Shown piece by piece: positions 32,746 to 41,599 of a stretch of 64,000 nt of DNA. The position numbers were made by a program, and so were the translations under genes. The stretch lies in NCBI RefSeq assembly GCF_010367455.1, contig NZ_WRPR01000062.1, positions 1 to 64,000 on the forward strand, read 5' to 3'. Below the pieces are notes generated by a model. That model was not told where the DNA came from. It ran no database searches and worked only from the letters and a program-made list of their open reading frames with translations. Each line of letters begins with the position of its first letter. The first letter of the stretch is position 1. This stretch comes from Candidatus Laterigemmans baculatus. Lineage in GTDB: Bacteria; Planctomycetota; Planctomycetia; Pirellulales; Pirellulaceae.

Positions 32746-33699
32746 TCAGGGGTGAAACGGTTCGATGTGGACGTGGACATCGCGGACCCGGGGGAACTGG
32801 CGGAGCACGGCGTCTTTGACTTCGTGCCCCACGCGATGCCCTTCGTCGACCGTCAGATGCCCGTCGACCTCGACATGAATCTCGACGAAGAACTCCAATC
32901 CGCTCTTTCGCACCCGCAGCTTCTCGACGCCACAGACCTCGCGAGGTCCCTTCGCCGCGGTCTCGATCGCTGCAACGGTCGTGGCGTCGGCCTGCTGATC
33001 CATCAATTCAGCAGCGGTCCGCGAATAGATCTTCAGCCCCACGTAGACCAGCAGCAGGCACATCACGAGCGCCGCCAGCGGATCGACCGCCCAGCCCTGC
33101 GGCCCGAGGCGATAGCCGACGAACAGGGCGAGCGCGATCGCGGCGGAGGAGAGGGCGTCGCTGCGATGATCCCAGGCGGCGGCGGCGAGGGCTGAGGAGC
33201 CAAGCCGTGCGGCGGCGCGGCGAGTGTAGTGGTAGAGCGATTCCTTGGTCACCGCGCAAGCCGCGGCGATCCAGATCGCCGAAGATCGCGGCGGGGCGAC
33301 GTGCAAGGTGAACTGCCGCAGCGTCTCGACCGCCAGCACGACGGCCGAAAAGGTGACCAGCAGTGCGACGCTCAACCCGGCAATCGATTCCGCTTTGGTG
33401 TGACCATAGGGATGGTCCTCGTCCTCCTCGCGCTGCGCCACCCACAGCCCCCCGCGAACGACGAGCGAACTGGCGACGTCGCCGAGCGAGTTGACCGCAT
33501 CGGCCAGCAGCGCCGCCGATCCGGTGAACAGGCCTCCGGCGAGCTTGGCGACCAGCAGCAGGACGTTGGCGGCCAGCCCGACCCCGGCCGCGCGGGTCGC
33601 ATCGCGATACACCCGCCGCCGGTTGGCGAGCGAGACCTCGCAGCGGCCCCCACCTCCTGGGTCACCAGCTGCGGGGTCGCCGGCTGGTGGCGAGCTCAC
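32746..33699 (-). CDS. Cation diffusion facilitator family metal exporter
   Basis: A 317-residue CDF protein. Six hydrophobic helices start at GVGLAANVLLLVAKLAGGLFTG. The metal-site motif in helix 2 is DAVNSLGD and in helix 5 HRSDALSS. The C-terminal cytoplasmic domain (GVEKLRVRKSGLEFFVEIHVEVDGHLTVDEGH) ends with a His-rich VHVHIEPFHP. It probably exports Zn2+ or a similar divalent ion in exchange for protons. The start is uncertain. The GTG at 33699 overlaps the stop of the radical SAM gene (GTGA), implying coupling, while a GTG at 33612 (VYRDATRAAG) is an alternative. The longer ORF to 33927 overlaps the upstream gene and is rejected. Confidence 0.88.
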   Translation of the reverse strand: MSSPPAGDPAAGDPGGGGRCEVSLANRRRVYRDATRAAGVGLAANVLLLVAKLAGGLFTGSAALLADAVNSLGDVASSLVVRGGLWVAQREEDEDHPYGHTKAESIAGLSVALLVTFSAVVLAVETLRQFTLHVAPPRSSAIWIAAACAVTKESLYHYTRRAAARLGSSALAAAAWDHRSDALSSAAIALALFVGYRLGPQGWAVDPLAALVMCLLLVYVGLKIYSRTAAELMDQQADATTVAAIETAAKGPREVCGVEKLRVRKSGLEFFVEIHVEVDGHLTVDEGHRVGHEVKDAVLRQFPRVRDVHVHIEPFHP

Positions 33700-35531
33700 T
33701 TGGCTGACGCGAGGTCGGCCAACTGGACGGTCGCCCGCTCCTGCTCCTTCTCCAGGTATCCCCGGCCGTATTTGACGTTCACGTGGTCCCAGGGGAGCTT
33801 GTCCATCAACTGGTACGGTTCGTGGACTTGCCGCTCGACGTCGATCCCCGCGTCGGCGACCGCTTGCCACCACCGCTGCGGATCGAGGTGTTCGGTCCAG
33901 CCATCCATCCGTGCTCCCCGCTGCCAAGCCAACTCGATGGCCCGTCCGGTCCGCCGGTCGCCGCGGCTGAGCACGCCTTCGAGCAGGCTGGTCTCGACGT
34001 CATGGCATTTGACCGAGACGCTGCGGATCCGGCGTCGGTCCCGCATGAACTGGTGCGCCCAGCGAAAATACTCGCGGCGCTGCATCGCGTTCCACTGATA
34101 CGGCGTATGCGCCTTGGGGACGAAGTTCGAGACGCTGGCCGTGACGCGGGCGTAGCGGCCGGTGGTTTCCTTACCGACCGTCGCGATCGCTTCGGCCAGA
34201 TCGACGATCCCCTCGAGGTCGACTTGCCGTTCGCCCGGCAGCCCGCACATGAAGTACAGCTTGACCGAGTCGAATCCGTTCGCGAACGCCGACCGGCAGC
34301 CCTCGATCAAGTCTTCGTTCTTGATCTTCTTGCGGATCTGTTCCCGCATGTCGTCGCGGGCGACCTCCGGAGCGAGCGTCAGGGAGCGGCGACGCTCGCT
34401 GCCGAGCAACTGGGGCAACGAGCGGAGTTGATCGTTGACCCGCAGGCTGGGGACGCTGATGTTCACGCCGAGCGGCTTGAAGACCTCGTGCAACCGGCGG
34501 ACGAGCGGCTCGAAGTGCGGGTAATCGCTGCTCGAGAGCGAGAGGATGCTGATCTCGTTGAACCCGCTGTTCTCGTAGCTCTCCAGCGCCGCATCGACGA
34601 TCGTGTCGACTTCCCGGATTCGCAGCGGCCGCTTGATTGCCGTGCTCTGGCAGAAGCGGCAGAGGTGGGGGCAGCCCCGCATGATCTCGATCGCGATCCG
34701 GTCGTGGACGCATTCGACGTAGGGAACGATCGGACGGGTCGGCAGCCGCATGCCGTCGAGGTCGCGGATCACGCTCGGGGCGATCGTGGCCGGGACGCCG
34801 CTGCGGGTCCGGTTGAGCGCCACCACGCGATCGTTCTGGTACTCGGGCGAATAAAACCGCGGCACGTAAGCGTACTCGAGCCGCTGGGCGACTTCGAAGA
34901 CCGCTTCTTCACGCTGCCGCCGCCCCGCCTCGCCTTCCAAATAGCCGCCGTCGGCCGCTCGCCGCCGCTCCCGCACGTCGAGCCACAGATCGCACAGCTC
35001 GGGCAGCGCCGGCTCGCCGTCGCCAAAGACCATCACATCAAAGAAGTCGGCCATCGGCTCGGGGTTCTGACAGCAAGGACCACCGGCGACGACCAACGGA
35101 TCGCGGAGCGTGCGGTCGGTGCTGTGCAGCGGAATCCCTCCGAGGTCGAGCATCGTCAGCACATTGGGGCTGCTGATCTCGTACTGCAAAGAGAGTCCGA
35201 GGAGGTCGAACTCCGAGAGGGCGGTAAAGGTCTCGAGGCTGTAGAGCGGAATCTGGTGCTCGCGGAGCTGAGCCTCCATGTCCGGCCACGGGCAGAAGAC
35301 GCGCTCGGCGGCCCAGTCCGAACGGCGGTTCATCAGCGAGTAGAGGACCTGCAATCCATGGTGGCTCATCCCGATCGTGTAGGCGTCGGGAAAGCCCAAA
35401 CAGAGCTTGCCGCGGACCTCGCGGTGATCCTTGACAACGATGTTCCGTTCGCCACCGACGTACTGGGCGGGCGTTTGCACCTTGGCCAAGACTTTACGCT
35501 GCAGCAGCTCGAGTCGTTGGTGATTGATCAT
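33696..35531 (-). CDS. Radical SAM protein (TIGR03960-like)
   Basis: A 611-residue protein with a B12-binding-like N-terminal region (LCLGFPDAYTIGMSHHGLQVLYSLMNRR, then LVVAGGPCCQNPEPMADFFDVMVFGDGE). The radical SAM core contains a CPHLCRFC cluster motif at about residue 286. The C-terminal half is helical and basic. The pattern matches the family of unknown function often called TIGR03960. It is coupled to the downstream CDF gene by a 4-base overlap, an odd pairing. Divergent from the Rieske ferredoxin 90 bp away. The substrate is unknown. Confidence 0.85.
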   Translation of the reverse strand: MINHQRLELLQRKVLAKVQTPAQYVGGERNIVVKDHREVRGKLCLGFPDAYTIGMSHHGLQVLYSLMNRRSDWAAERVFCPWPDMEAQLREHQIPLYSLETFTALSEFDLLGLSLQYEISSPNVLTMLDLGGIPLHSTDRTLRDPLVVAGGPCCQNPEPMADFFDVMVFGDGEPALPELCDLWLDVRERRRAADGGYLEGEAGRRQREEAVFEVAQRLEYAYVPRFYSPEYQNDRVVALNRTRSGVPATIAPSVIRDLDGMRLPTRPIVPYVECVHDRIAIEIMRGCPHLCRFCQSTAIKRPLRIREVDTIVDAALESYENSGFNEISILSLSSSDYPHFEPLVRRLHEVFKPLGVNISVPSLRVNDQLRSLPQLLGSERRRSLTLAPEVARDDMREQIRKKIKNEDLIEGCRSAFANGFDSVKLYFMCGLPGERQVDLEGIVDLAEAIATVGKETTGRYARVTASVSNFVPKAHTPYQWNAMQRREYFRWAHQFMRDRRRIRSVSVKCHDVETSLLEGVLSRGDRRTGRAIELAWQRGARMDGWTEHLDPQRWWQAVADAGIDVERQVHEPYQLMDKLPWDHVNVKYGRGYLEKEQERATVQLADLASAK

Positions 35532-35621
35532 CCTGCTTCTCCGGGTCGCTGGGGCTTCTCGCCTCTCCTCTTACCGGTACGCTATCCTCGCGGAATAGAC
35601 CGATCCTACCAAGAGGCAAGT

Positions 35622-35933
35622 ATGAGTGATTTCGAAACCGTCGGCAAAGTCAGCGACTTCGTCGAAGGTCGCGGGCAGGCGTTCGCCGTGGACGGGCGAA
35701 TGGTCGCCGTCTTTCGTCGCGGCGAGGAGTTTTTTGCGATCGACGACCTCTGTCCCCACATGGGAGCGTCGCTGGCCGAGGGGCACGTTGACGACGACAC
35801 GGTCACCTGTCCCTGGCATGCCTGGCGGTTCTGCATCAAAGACGGCACCTGGGAAGACAACCCGCGGACCAAGGTCGACGTCTTCGAAGTCCGCGTCGTC
35901 GGCGACGAAGTGCAAGTCCGCGCGAAAGATTGA
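35622..35933 (+). CDS. Rieske-type [2Fe-2S] ferredoxin
   Basis: A 103-residue single-domain Rieske protein. Both cluster motifs are intact: CPHMGA (Cys-x-His) at about residue 44 and CPWHAWRF (Cys-x2-His) at about residue 63. A soluble electron-transfer partner of a dioxygenase-type system, or an assimilatory nitrite reductase small subunit-like protein, is possible. No such enzyme is adjacent. ATG at 35622 with AAGAGG upstream. The longer in-frame ORF to 33783 is antisense to the radical SAM gene and is not coding. Confidence 0.93.
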   Translation: MSDFETVGKVSDFVEGRGQAFAVDGRMVAVFRRGEEFFAIDDLCPHMGASLAEGHVDDDTVTCPWHAWRFCIKDGTWEDNPRTKVDVFEVRVVGDEVQVRAKD

Positions 35934-35989
35934 AAGAGGGGGGCGTCTCTGGGCGGGTCAACCAGCGATTCTCGCCGACCGTTGTTTCA

Positions 35990-36063
35990 ATCAGCCGCCA
36001 CGCGCTAGCGTCCGGTTTCTGCCGCGTCTGTGGAAACCGGGGGCTAGCGTCCGGCGGCTGATT
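35990..36063. repeat. Family C2 inverted repeat
   Basis: atcagccgccacgcgctagc followed after about 45 bp by ggctagcgtccggcggctga in inverse, between the Rieske gene and the UPF0173 gene. Directly after it, acctcccggggggagggtg at 36066 matches one arm of family F at 49970. Confidence 0.8.
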
Positions 36064-36099
36064 TGACCTCCCGGGGGGGAGGGTGACGCAGCAGGGGCC

Positions 36100-36792
36100 C
36101 TAACTCCCTGCGATTGTGATCGACTCGCCGACCGCCAAAACCACCGGTTCGGCTTCGGTCGACTCCCGCACGCGCTCGGCCCAGTGCTCGGCATCCTGTT
36201 CGATCGGGGGCCAGGTGTTGTAGTGCGCCGGAATCACTTGTTTGGGCTCGATCATCTGGATCGCCTCGATGCTCTCGACCGGGCCCATCGTGAACAGGTC
36301 CCCGATCGGGAGCACCGCGACGTCGATCTCGCCCCGCGTGATCAGCCGCATGTCGCTGAACAGCGCCGTGTCGCAGGCGAAGTATGCCCGCACCTCAGGG
36401 GTCTCGATCAAGAACCCGCCGGCGGTGCCGCCATACGATCCGTCGGGCAAACCGCTGCTGTGCAGGGCCGGCGTCAGCTGCACGCGGCCAAAGGGGAGCG
36501 CCACTGAGCCGCCGAGATTCATCGGCTGCGTTCTTTCGACCTTGTGGTGCTTGGCGAACCAGTTGGCGATTTCAAAATTGGCCACGACCGTCGCATCGCA
36601 GCGCCGAGCGATCGACGCGACGTCGGCCACATGGTCGAGGTGTCCGTGCGAGACCAGGATGTGGCTGATGTTCTCGATCTCGTCGGCCGCGATCTCCGCA
36701 GCCGGATTGTCGGTCAGAAACGGATCGAGGAGCACGCGGTGGTGATTGATCTCGATCAGCCAACTGCCGTGGGAGAGCCAAGTCAATTTCAT
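36100..36792 (-). CDS. UPF0173-type metal-dependent hydrolase
   Basis: A 230-residue metallo-beta-lactamase fold protein. The metal ligands are visible as HGHLDHV at about residue 49, CDTALFSD at about 138 and a final PAHYNTWP at about 190. It belongs to the UPF0173 (YtkL-like) group, and the substrate is unknown. Length is typical. It starts within the stop of the TPR gene (4-base ATGA overlap), so the two are cotranslated. Confidence 0.92.
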   Translation of the reverse strand: MKLTWLSHGSWLIEINHHRVLLDPFLTDNPAAEIAADEIENISHILVSHGHLDHVADVASIARRCDATVVANFEIANWFAKHHKVERTQPMNLGGSVALPFGRVQLTPALHSSGLPDGSYGGTAGGFLIETPEVRAYFACDTALFSDMRLITRGEIDVAVLPIGDLFTMGPVESIEAIQMIEPKQVIPAHYNTWPPIEQDAEHWAERVRESTEAEPVVLAVGESITIAGS

Positions 36793-37460
36793 TTTGAGTC
36801 CTTTTCGACCAATCGCTGGTAGGTGACGCGAGCGACATCGGCCATCACGTGTTGTTCGGGGACCGCCGCTGCCGCCTTGAGATGCTTTGCCGCTGCGTCA
36901 GCGTTCCCTTCGGCGTGCTCCAACAATCCGAGATACAGGTCGGCGTAGAAGCGGGCCGAGCGACGCCCCGCCGAGCCAGCCGGAAGCGCATCGACGGCTG
37001 CCTCGACCGCCGCTCGGTCTCCCGTGCCGGCGTAGAGGGCGTGGATCTCGCGCATCGGCACCCGGCGGTCTCCCGGTGCCGGCAAGATCCCCTTCCGCGC
37101 CGCCTCGAATCCGTCCACCGCGGCGACGCAGATAAAGTGCCAGGTGGCGTTCTCGACATCCCGCGGATTCACTCGGCGGTGCGCTTCGAACTGCGCGCGG
37201 CCTTCGCGATACTGCCCCGCCAGATACTGGGCGATCCCACGTTGCCAGAGGTACGGCATCGAGGGCGGATCGAGCTCGGCGACGCGGTCGAGCGCCGCGA
37301 CTGCTGCTTCGACCCGCCCTGCTCTGAGCTCGGCCACACCCTGATCGAGCAACGCGTCGACCGAGGGAGGCTCGGCGGCCTGCACGCCGCCTGCTCCTGG
37401 TCCAGCAACGAGGAGTGGGGCCAGTCCGCAGAACAGAACGAATGCTGCTTGCCGCCGCAT
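36789..37460 (-). CDS. Secreted TPR-repeat protein
   Basis: A 223-residue protein with a signal peptide (AAFVLFCGLAPLLVAGPGAGGVQAAE). At least two TPR units follow (ALLDQGVAELRAGRVEAAVAALDRVAELDP and LWQRGIAQYLAGQYREGRAQFEAHRRVNP), then a helical C-terminus. It is translationally coupled to the UPF0173 hydrolase and lies 4 bp after the pgi stop in the other direction's neighbour order. No catalytic residues are visible. Probably a periplasmic interaction module. Confidence 0.8.
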   Translation of the reverse strand: MRRQAAFVLFCGLAPLLVAGPGAGGVQAAEPPSVDALLDQGVAELRAGRVEAAVAALDRVAELDPPSMPYLWQRGIAQYLAGQYREGRAQFEAHRRVNPRDVENATWHFICVAAVDGFEAARKGILPAPGDRRVPMREIHALYAGTGDRAAVEAAVDALPAGSAGRRSARFYADLYLGLLEHAEGNADAAAKHLKAAAAVPEQHVMADVARVTYQRLVEKDSK

Positions 37461-37464
37461 GGAA

Positions 37465-38883
37465 TTAGCTCCGGCCGAGGTTCTTGTTCATATTTTTCTT
37501 GTACTGCTCGACGCCCGGTTGTCCGTAGGGATTGATCCCCAGCAGACGACCTTCGACGACCGTGGCCAGCATCAGCATTTGCAGCAGTTGGCCGATCGTG
37601 TGGGGATTGATCGACGGCAGGACCAGATTGGTCGTCGGCCGCTGATCTTCGTGGAGCGCATCGTTGGTGCCCTGGATCGCCGCCGACATGATATCTGGCA
37701 GCGATTTGTCGGCGATGTCGTTGAGCGTGTCCTGATTCCGCTCGCTCTTGCCGACGGCGAGCGGGTCGCTGCGATAATCGCGGGTGATCAAGTTGTTGAA
37801 GACCTTGTCGCTGCGACCCTGCTGGTGCTGCTGGTGACGGGAGTGCAGATCGCGAGTGTTGACGGTCGTCAGCGGCGTTGCCCCGAGCCCTTCCTTGCCG
37901 AGCGATTCGGCGAGCAACTGATCGTACCAAAGCCCGATCGACTCGAGCGATTTGCTCCACGTGCTGAGCACACGGATCGTCGCCCCGCGGTTCTTCTCGA
38001 GCAGATGGTTGACCGCGACGTACTGCAGAACCACGTTCTCTTCGGGAGCCGCCGAGGCGAAGTGCTCGTTCATCGCGATCGCTCCCTCAAGCAGCTGCAC
38101 GCAGTCGACTCCGAGCATCGCGGCTGGCAGCAGTCCCACGGCCGAGAGCACGCTGAACCGCCCCCCGACGCCATCGGGAACCGAGAAGATCTCTTCACAG
38201 CCAATCGCCGTGGCCAGATCGTGCAGCTTGCCGCTCTCGCCGGTCACCGGAACGACCAGCTGGGGCAGCAGCTCGGCAGCCGCACCGCCCAGCTCCGACT
38301 CCAGCGCCGCCAGGTACTGGCGGAATGCGACGGCCGTCTCCATCGTTCCGCCGCTCTTGCTGATCACGCAGATCGCCCACCGCTGCTCGGCCGGATCGTC
38401 GCCGTAGCCGCCGGCGGCCAGCCGCTCGAGCAGGGCTCGCGATGCGTCGTTGTCGACGTTGTTGCCCTCAAAGTACATCCGCGGTTTGCTGCCCCGGCTG
38501 CCTCGCGAGAGTTCGTTGTGGTAGGGATGGCAGAGCGCATCCATCAACGCTCGGGCGCCCATGTACGAGCCACCGATCCCGAGCACTGCCACCGCGTCGA
38601 CGCGGTCGTGCAACCCGTTGGCGACTTTGAAGATGCGTGCCAGCTCACTCCCCTGCGGGTCTTCCCGGTACTGCCGCAGGATCTCGCTCGGCAACCAGCT
38701 GAAACGGGCGTCGAGCGGTTGCTTGTCGAGCGGGATATTGCCGGAGACGTATTGCTCGGGATCCAACTCGACCACGTCGTCGCGGATTTCCGCCAAGCGG
38801 GGATGGAGTTCCCCGAGTTCCGCTTCGCTCACGCCGTAGTCCGCGTTGATTGCTCCAGAAGGATCAAACCTCAGCAATTCCAT
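37465..38883 (-). CDS. pgi: Glucose-6-phosphate isomerase
   Basis: A 472-residue enzyme interconverting glucose 6-phosphate and fructose 6-phosphate in glycolysis and gluconeogenesis. Visible family features are AVLGIGGSYMGARAL, VISKSGGTMETA, the signature GGRFSVLSAVGLLP, the active-site region PEENVVLQYVAVNHLLEK, and the C-terminal signature NPYGQPGVEQYKKN. Start at the ATG 38883 (MELLRFDPSG); the frame extends 27 codons further but that part is Pro/Arg-rich. It is divergent from apgM, with about 245 bp between them. Confidence 0.96.
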   Translation of the reverse strand: MELLRFDPSGAINADYGVSEAELGELHPRLAEIRDDVVELDPEQYVSGNIPLDKQPLDARFSWLPSEILRQYREDPQGSELARIFKVANGLHDRVDAVAVLGIGGSYMGARALMDALCHPYHNELSRGSRGSKPRMYFEGNNVDNDASRALLERLAAGGYGDDPAEQRWAICVISKSGGTMETAVAFRQYLAALESELGGAAAELLPQLVVPVTGESGKLHDLATAIGCEEIFSVPDGVGGRFSVLSAVGLLPAAMLGVDCVQLLEGAIAMNEHFASAAPEENVVLQYVAVNHLLEKNRGATIRVLSTWSKSLESIGLWYDQLLAESLGKEGLGATPLTTVNTRDLHSRHQQHQQGRSDKVFNNLITRDYRSDPLAVGKSERNQDTLNDIADKSLPDIMSAAIQGTNDALHEDQRPTTNLVLPSINPHTIGQLLQMLMLATVVEGRLLGINPYGQPGVEQYKKNMNKNLGRS

Positions 38884-39128
38884 CGTTTCGCCGCTTCTAT
38901 CAGGAGGGAAGGTGTGTGGAGTCGCGGGAATTCTGCCCCAAGAGATGCACCGCCTCGGGGTCAAGGGCCGCCGGGTGAAGGATAGCGAACCTTCCCCCGG
39001 CTGAACACGTTCGCTCCCTTAGACCCTGTTGAGAGAGTCGCCAATTTGCTAAACCGAGCGCTACCTATCATTCAGCGCTGCCAACTCTCTCCCCAATCGA
39101 ACCCTCCAATCCACCGAGTGTCATTCTG

Positions 39129-40334
39129 ATGGACATGCACGATCTGACTCGCCAGCTGATGATCAAGAACGATTCGAAAATCGTGATGCTGGTCGCCGAT
39201 GGCCTGGGCGGTTTGCCGATGACGCCCGGCGGCAAGACCGAACTGGAAACCGCCAAGACGCCGAATCTCGATGCCTTGGCCACTCGCGGCGTCCAAGGAG
39301 CCAGCATTCCGGTCAAACCGGGCATCGCGCCGGGTAGCGGACCAGGCCACCTCGGCTTGTTCGGCTATGACCCGATCCAGTACCAGATCGGCCGCGGAGC
39401 GCTCGAAGCGACCGGGATCGGTTTTGAGCTGCAGCAAGGGGACGTCGCCGTCCGCTGCAATTTCTGTACGCTCGACAGCGAAGGCAAAATCTCCGATCGC
39501 CGCGCCGGACGGATCCCCACCGAAGAGAGCGCGCCGGTGGCGATCAGCCTCCGCCAAATCCAGATCCCCGGCGTCGAAATTTTTGTCGAGCCGGTCAAGG
39601 AACACCGCTTCGTGGTCGTCTTCCGCGGCGAAGGACTCGGCGGCGACGTCGAAGATACCGATCCGCAAGCGACTGGCGTCGCTCCGCTGACCCCGGTGGC
39701 CCGCAACAAGGAAAGCGAAAAGACCGCCAAGGTCGCCAAAGAATTCCTCCGCCAGGCCCGCGAGATCCTCAAGGACCAGCCCAAAGCCAACTTCCACACC
39801 ATGCGGGGCTTTGCGGCCAAACCGCACCTGCCGAGCTACGAAGTCGTCTACGGTTTGCGGGCCGCGGCGATCGCCGTCTACCCGATGTACAAAGGCCTCG
39901 CCCGACTCGTCGGGATGGAGATCGTCGGCCAGGCCCAGACCCTGCAAGACCAGATCGATGTGCTCAAGCAGAACTGGGACGACTACGACTTCTTCTTCAT
40001 CCACTTCAAGTATGTCGACAGCACCGGCGAAGACGGCAACTTCGACGAGAAAGTCAAGCGGATCGAACAGCTCGACGAAGTCATCCCGCAGATCGAAGCG
40101 CTCGGCCCCCAAGTGCTGATCGTCACCGGTGACCACAGCACGCCGGCGTTCCTCAAGAGCCACTCCTGGCACCCGGTGCCGACCCTTCTGGTCAGCGATT
40201 GCTGCCGGCCCGATCCCCACACCACGTTCGGCGAAGCGACCTGCATCACCGGCGGGCTGGGGCATTTCGAAGCCAAATACCTGATGCCGCTGGCCCTCGC
40301 CAACGCCGACCGGTTGGGAAAGTACGGGGCGTAG
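39129..40334 (+). CDS. apgM: Cofactor-independent phosphoglycerate mutase, archaeal type
   Basis: A 401-residue alkaline-phosphatase-superfamily enzyme interconverting 2- and 3-phosphoglycerate without 2,3-bisphosphoglycerate. The nucleophile region is KIVMLVADGLGGLP. The family motif GIAPGSGPGHLGLFGYDP follows. A metal-binding cluster (VTGDHSTPAFLKSHSWHP, then GGLGHFEAKYLMPLAL) closes the chain. Start at 39129 or at the ATG two codons later. It replaces the usual GpmI or GpmA, as is common in planctomycetes. The gene is divergent from pgi, so this short region carries two glycolytic genes. Confidence 0.95.
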   Translation: MDMHDLTRQLMIKNDSKIVMLVADGLGGLPMTPGGKTELETAKTPNLDALATRGVQGASIPVKPGIAPGSGPGHLGLFGYDPIQYQIGRGALEATGIGFELQQGDVAVRCNFCTLDSEGKISDRRAGRIPTEESAPVAISLRQIQIPGVEIFVEPVKEHRFVVVFRGEGLGGDVEDTDPQATGVAPLTPVARNKESEKTAKVAKEFLRQAREILKDQPKANFHTMRGFAAKPHLPSYEVVYGLRAAAIAVYPMYKGLARLVGMEIVGQAQTLQDQIDVLKQNWDDYDFFFIHFKYVDSTGEDGNFDEKVKRIEQLDEVIPQIEALGPQVLIVTGDHSTPAFLKSHSWHPVPTLLVSDCCRPDPHTTFGEATCITGGLGHFEAKYLMPLALANADRLGKYGA

Positions 40335-40337
40335 AAT

Positions 40338-40592
40338 TGCCCCGAAGGGGCCTCGACAATCCAGCCCAGGGCACAGCGCCGCGGCGGAGCCGCAGAGCGA
40401 CGCCCTGGGTCCAGGATTCCCCACCCCCGTCGTCTGCCCCAACGGGGCGCCACAAGCCTCCGCGCACCGACAAACCCTGTTTCGCCCTTGCAGGGCTTTG
40501 CGTTGGATACGCGTCTTAAAACCCAGGGCGGCGCGATGCGGCTTCGCCGCGTTGCTCTGCCCTGGGCTGGTTTGTTTCAGCCCCTCGGGCTG
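40338..40592. repeat. Family B composite repeat B3 (inverted pair)
   Basis: A left copy (ccccgaaggggcctcgac, cagcccagggcacagcgc, cgcggcggagccgcagagcg, acgccctgggt) at about 40338-40411. The middle contains ccttgcagggct. An inverted right copy at about 40521-40592 ends ccctgggctggtttg, cagcccctcgggct. The last residues and stop codon of the HTTM gene lie in the right copy. Confidence 0.85.
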
Positions 40593-41599
40593 TGTGCGAC
40601 GCGTCGTTCCTCCGGCGACGCTTCCTCGCTCCCCCCTCCCCGGCGGCGGAGCAGGCGGCGGGTCCACTCCGGCTCGAGGAACATCCCGTTGGCGACGATC
40701 ATGATCAGTCCAAACGTGATCATGCCCAAAAACAGAGCGATCCCGCCGTGGATGGCGACCGCCGTGGCCAACACGAACGGACGGGTCAGCCGCGGCCAGA
40801 CCAGGGCGCAGTAAAAAGTCTCCCAGAAAATCGTCAGGTGCGTCGCTGCGGCGAAGAGCACCGGATAGTGCGCGACCCAGGTCAGGTCGAGCGACTGGTA
40901 CTCGTAATTCGCCGCCGAAAACCACAGCGCCGTGCCATCCCACCACATCTCGCCGCGAGCTTTCCAAAGCCCGCCGAACAGATAGATCACGCACAGGTGC
41001 AGCTGCCCCAGCCGCGTGGCGACGCAGACCGCCACCGTGGGACGCGGCTCGGGAAACCACCACCCGAGACGCGGTGAAAGCGTGCCCCGCCGCTTTAGCA
41101 TCCGGCGGCGAATCACGGCATCGAGCGAATACACCGCGCCGCACGGTGCCAGCATCAAGTACATCGCCAGCATCGTCGTGAGCTGGTCGAGCCCAAACAG
41201 CGCACCGGTCAGCCGGTGCACGATCATCAACTGGATGAACCACGCCAGGGGCGCGGTGAGGCGAGTCGCCAACCCGAGCATCAGGCAGGCCGAGACGAGA
41301 ATCGCGAGCAGCTGGTGCAGCCAAAGCCCAGCGGCCGAATCGATCGACCACAGATAGCTCCAACCGGCATCGTCCGGACCAAACGTTCCGTCATGCAGAC
41401 TGCGGGCGGTCGCGTTGTCGATCCACGCCTCAGGGCCCAAAAACGACAGCAGATCGCTGGCCAACACCAGATGGGTGTAGAGCAACATCGCGCCGGTGGC
41501 GATGCGAATCACCGCCAGCGTGTGGGGCAACCGCGGCGTGAACCAAAACCGGTCCCAGCTCGCAATGCTGTCGCGAAACCATTGAGCGACGGCGTTCAT
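40577..41599 (-). CDS. HTTM-domain integral membrane protein
   Basis: A 340-residue membrane protein of the HTTM family, related to the vitamin-K-dependent gamma-carboxylase membrane domain. Hydrophobic helices include LAVIRIATGAMLLYTHLVLASDLLSFLGPEAW, LLAILVSACLMLGLATRL, LGQLHLCVIYLFGGLWKARGEMWWDGTALW and FVLATAVAIHGGIALFLGM. No carboxylase active site can be inferred. It is coupled to the preceding gene by a 4-base overlap. The last four residues and the stop lie in repeat B3. Confidence 0.8.
   Translation of the reverse strand: MNAVAQWFRDSIASWDRFWFTPRLPHTLAVIRIATGAMLLYTHLVLASDLLSFLGPEAWIDNATARSLHDGTFGPDDAGWSYLWSIDSAAGLWLHQLLAILVSACLMLGLATRLTAPLAWFIQLMIVHRLTGALFGLDQLTTMLAMYLMLAPCGAVYSLDAVIRRRMLKRRGTLSPRLGWWFPEPRPTVAVCVATRLGQLHLCVIYLFGGLWKARGEMWWDGTALWFSAANYEYQSLDLTWVAHYPVLFAAATHLTIFWETFYCALVWPRLTRPFVLATAVAIHGGIALFLGMITFGLIMIVANGMFLEPEWTRRLLRRRGGGSEEASPEERRVAHSPRG

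Noticed and set aside
32746-33927. Longer 393-codon CDF reading frame
   Set aside because: It overlaps the radical SAM gene by over 230 bp, and the extra N-terminus is Arg/Pro-rich. A GTG at the gene overlap is the better start.
33783-35933. 716-codon plus-strand ORF across the radical SAM gene
   Set aside because: Only its last 103 codons, from ATG 35622, are the Rieske protein. The rest is antisense to a clear radical SAM gene.
39072-41363. 763-codon minus-strand ORF across apgM and the HTTM gene
   Set aside because: It runs antisense to apgM, through repeat B3, then overlaps the HTTM gene in another frame. No domain is visible.
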